From positions 4,092,001 to 4,156,000 of the forward strand of contig NZ_SAUN01000001.1 of the NCBI RefSeq assembly GCF_004011505.1: a DNA stretch of 64,000 nt. Reading direction: 5' to 3'. Under the pieces are notes generated by a model that did not search any database, was not told the DNA's origin, and was given only the letters and a program-made list of their open reading frames with translations. The position numbers and the translations under genes are program-made. Below are positions 62,255-64,000 of this stretch, piece after piece; within the stretch, counting starts at the first letter, position 1; each line of letters begins with the position of its first letter. Origin of the DNA: Nonomuraea polychroma. Its GTDB lineage: Bacteria; Actinomycetota; Actinomycetes; Streptosporangiales; Streptosporangiaceae.

Positions 62255-63010
62255 ATGCCCGTACTAGAGGGACGCTCCGCGTTGATCACCGGTGGCGCAG
62301 GAGACATCGGTGCCGCGATGGCCGCCGAGCTGACTCGCAGGGGAGCTCGCGTCACGCTCCTGGACGTGAAGTCGCCGGCCGAGGCCCGCCCGTGGATCGC
62401 CACCGCATCCGCGCACGGCAAGGTGGGCTATGTGCAGGCCGACGTGCGCGATCGGCCGTCCCTGGACGCCGCCGTCGACGAGGTCGGACATCTCGATATC
62501 GCCATCGCCAACGCCGGCGTCGTCAAATCCGCCCCGTTCCTGGAGATCTCTGTCGAGCAGTGGGAACAACAGCTGGCGATCAATCTCACCGGCTGCTTCC
62601 ACACGGCCCAGGCGTCCGCACGGCGCATGGTGGCCCAAGGATCTGGCGGGCGCATCGTGCTGACGGGATCCTGGGTCGGCACGGTGCCGTGGCCGGAGAT
62701 CGCGGCCTACAGCGCGTCGAAGGCCGGCGTGGCGATGCTCGCCCGGTCGATGGCCAAGGAGCTGGCACCGCACGGCATCCTCGTCAACGCCCTCGCGCCG
62801 GGAATTGTGGCCGCGGGCCTGGCCAAGTGGCAGTTCGACAACGAGCCCGCCTACGCCGCGCGGGCCGCCCAGGCCATTCCGCTGGGAGTTCCGCAATCCG
62901 CCGAGCAGGTGGCCAGGGTGGCCGCGTTCCTGTGCTCACCCGACGCCGACTACATCACTGGCACGACCCTGCTGGCCGACGGCGGCTGCTCGCTGTTCAA
63001 CCAGGACTGA
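62255..63010 (+). CDS. Short-chain dehydrogenase/reductase (FabG-like)
   Basis: The protein has 251 residues. TGGAGDIGAAMAAELTRRGARVTLLDV is the NAD(H)-type glycine motif, with an Asp at the strand end favouring NAD. ANAG, the serine in IVLTGSWVG and YSASKAGVAMLARSMAKELAPHGILVN supply catalytic Ser/Tyr/Lys. The C-terminal DADYITGTTLLADGG is typical of sugar or fatty-acid dehydrogenases. A 24-bp palindrome at the start suggests control by the FadR-type regulator downstream, fitting an inducible sugar- or acid-utilisation gene. Confidence 0.9.
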   Translation: MPVLEGRSALITGGAGDIGAAMAAELTRRGARVTLLDVKSPAEARPWIATASAHGKVGYVQADVRDRPSLDAAVDEVGHLDIAIANAGVVKSAPFLEISVEQWEQQLAINLTGCFHTAQASARRMVAQGSGGRIVLTGSWVGTVPWPEIAAYSASKAGVAMLARSMAKELAPHGILVNALAPGIVAAGLAKWQFDNEPAYAARAAQAIPLGVPQSAEQVARVAAFLCSPDADYITGTTLLADGGCSLFNQD

Positions 63011-63019
63011 CCAGGAGCG

Positions 63020-63280
63020 CCCTGAAGATCTTGGTGGGTGGGTCGGTATGGGGGTGGCCCGTCCACTGGTCATGTGCCTCGGGCCACCAGTCAGGTCACG
63101 GCGCGTTCGGCCATGGGCCGCCGGCGTCGGTAGTCGTTCTGCAAGTCGGGGTCGGTGGCGGCTTGGCGGCTGTCGGCGGCTTGGAGATCGTGGTGAGGGC
63201 GGATGGTGAGGATTCGGCCGGCCTTGGCGGTGGTGCACCGATCGTGGAGCGGACGGATCACATGAAGATCAATGTGAGAA
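63020..63280 (-). pseudogene. DDE transposase (IS1182/DDE_Tnp_1-like) fragment with stops
   Basis: The minus frame reads CTTAKAGRILTIRPHHDLQAA, ATDPDLQNDYRRRRPMAERAV and then hits a stop, as in the zinc-finger-like end of IS1182-type or related transposases (TDPELQxxYRxxRPMVERxI). Two in-frame stops and missing catalytic acids make it a relic. Confidence 0.7.
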
Positions 63281-63286
63281 CAGGCC

Positions 63287-64000
63287 CTAGCGCTGACGGG
63301 AGTTGGGCTCCAGCCGCAGCAGGTCGTCGTCAGGGCCGTCGAGCGCGGTCAGCACCGATTCGATGATGCCGTCGAGTGACACACCCGGCCCCATCAGCCG
63401 GGTGAGCTCGCGGCGGGCGAGCGTGTCCAGCCCCTGGTCAAGGTCTTCGCCGTAGTGGTAGTGCGCCACTGACAGGTGGCCCTCCATGGCGCGGCGAGCC
63501 CGTTCGGTGTCGCGGTCGGCGATCGCCGCGAGGATGTCGTCGTGGTAGGGGGCGCCCTCGCGGACGATCGTGGGGTCGGCGAGGCTGCGCAGCATGTATT
63601 CGAAGGTGAGCCCAGCGATCGACAGGAACATCACCTCCAGCACGGAGTTGCGGGCGGCTCGCGCGATGAGGATGTGGAAGGCGATGTCGGCGCGGGCCTT
63701 CTCCACGACGTTGCCGGCCTTCTCGAAGGCGCTCAGCATCTTGCGCAGCGCGGTCAGATCGTCCTCGGTCGCGTTTCGTGCGGCCAGCACGGCGGCGTGG
63801 GTCTCCAGCATGATCCGCGCGTCGGTCACCTCGCGCGGGGTGGCGTTGCGCCGGCGGTAATAGGCCTCCAGCGGGCGGATGCTGTCGACGCTGCTCGGCT
63901 CGCGGACGAACGTGCCGCGCCCGGGAATGACCCGGACCAGCCCACGCTCCTGTAGTTCCTTGATGACTTCACGGACGGAGGGGCGGCTGAGCCCGAAACG
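63287..64000 (-). CDS. FadR/GntR family regulator with FCD domain, N-terminus beyond window
   Basis: About 238 residues are visible. The winged helix continues from the window edge as RFGLSRPSVREVIKELQERGLVRVIPGRGTFV. The FCD effector domain has the metal-ligand residues D and H in ARADIAFHILIARAARNSV, HDDILAAIADRDTERARRAMEGHL and the terminal His-rich LSVAHYHYGED. FadR-type regulators sense carboxylic acids. It likely binds the palindrome before the SDR gene, and the intervening transposase relic separates the two. Confidence 0.85.
   Translation of the reverse strand, partial: RFGLSRPSVREVIKELQERGLVRVIPGRGTFVREPSSVDSIRPLEAYYRRRNATPREVTDARIMLETHAAVLAARNATEDDLTALRKMLSAFEKAGNVVEKARADIAFHILIARAARNSVLEVMFLSIAGLTFEYMLRSLADPTIVREGAPYHDDILAAIADRDTERARRAMEGHLSVAHYHYGEDLDQGLDTLARRELTRLMGPGVSLDGIIESVLTALDGPDDDLLRLEPNSRQR

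Noticed and set aside
1..64000. tRNA, rRNA genes or CRISPR arrays
   Set aside because: No cloverleaf-like conserved arms or regularly spaced direct repeats were seen by eye.

Overview
The window is very GC-rich actinomycete DNA. Support comes from strong third-position GC, a mycothiol-dependent maleylpyruvate-isomerase-family protein, an F420-type LLM oxidoreductase, SARP/AfsR-type regulators, a LexA, a rifamycin phosphotransferase with a rifampin-associated-like element, and several apparently leaderless promoters. The gene complement fits a soil actinomycete, perhaps Streptosporangiales or Streptomyces-like; the genus cannot be fixed from sequence alone. About 23 gene remnants or frameshifted genes lie among roughly 36 intact ones, together with fragments of a group II intron, IS607, Tn3 and a DDE transposase. 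This looks like accessory, rearranged DNA such as a chromosome arm, not core genome.

Layout. 0-8 kb: a partial APH-family kinase, a mycothiol-dependent isomerase-like protein, a large DUF6493 protein, a SnoaL-like gene with a leaderless promoter, and a Zur-box-controlled permease/TIGR03943 operon. 7.8-16 kb: acyl-CoA ligase plus LLM oxidoreductase, a secreted PL11 rhamnogalacturonan lyase with LacI-type operators, and two divergent regulator/target pairs (TetR/SRPBCC, AraC/EamA). 16-23 kb: serine hydrolase, decayed group II intron, alpha/beta hydrolase, GNAT, a GntR-TetR fusion regulator and a dead SARP regulator. 23-32 kb: a STAND-like NTPase with C-terminal pentapeptide repeats, a dead DUF6461 gene, rph, and divergent from rph a P450/SDR/ferredoxin/reductase cluster in which P450 and reductase are broken. 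32-34 kb: LysR/LysE pair. 33.9-35.7 kb: a run of truncated genes ending in an IS607 recombinase fragment. 35.7-42 kb: two sugar ABC binding proteins, one with ATPase and permease, and a partner-switching HATPase with a broken STAS partner. 42-54 kb: lipase, secreted protein, TetR with a dehydrogenase/DoxX/SDR operon under twin operators, more remnants, and an imine-reductase-like enzyme with its TetR under another pair of twin operators. 54-64 kb: a dispersed repeat, LexA, MFS exporter divergent from a truncated SARP, TAT-exported PhoD, and an SDR with a 24-bp palindrome facing a FadR-type regulator that runs off the window.

The coherent functional themes are antibiotic and xenobiotic handling (rph, P450 cluster, MFS, EamA, LysE, several TetR/oxidoreductase pairs), carbohydrate use (PL11, sugar ABC transport), and metal homeostasis (Zur operon). 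The most unusual intact gene is the NTPase/pentapeptide-repeat protein. The best-defined regulatory logic is the set of paired palindromic operators and the leaderless promoters with an operator over or next to the start codon.
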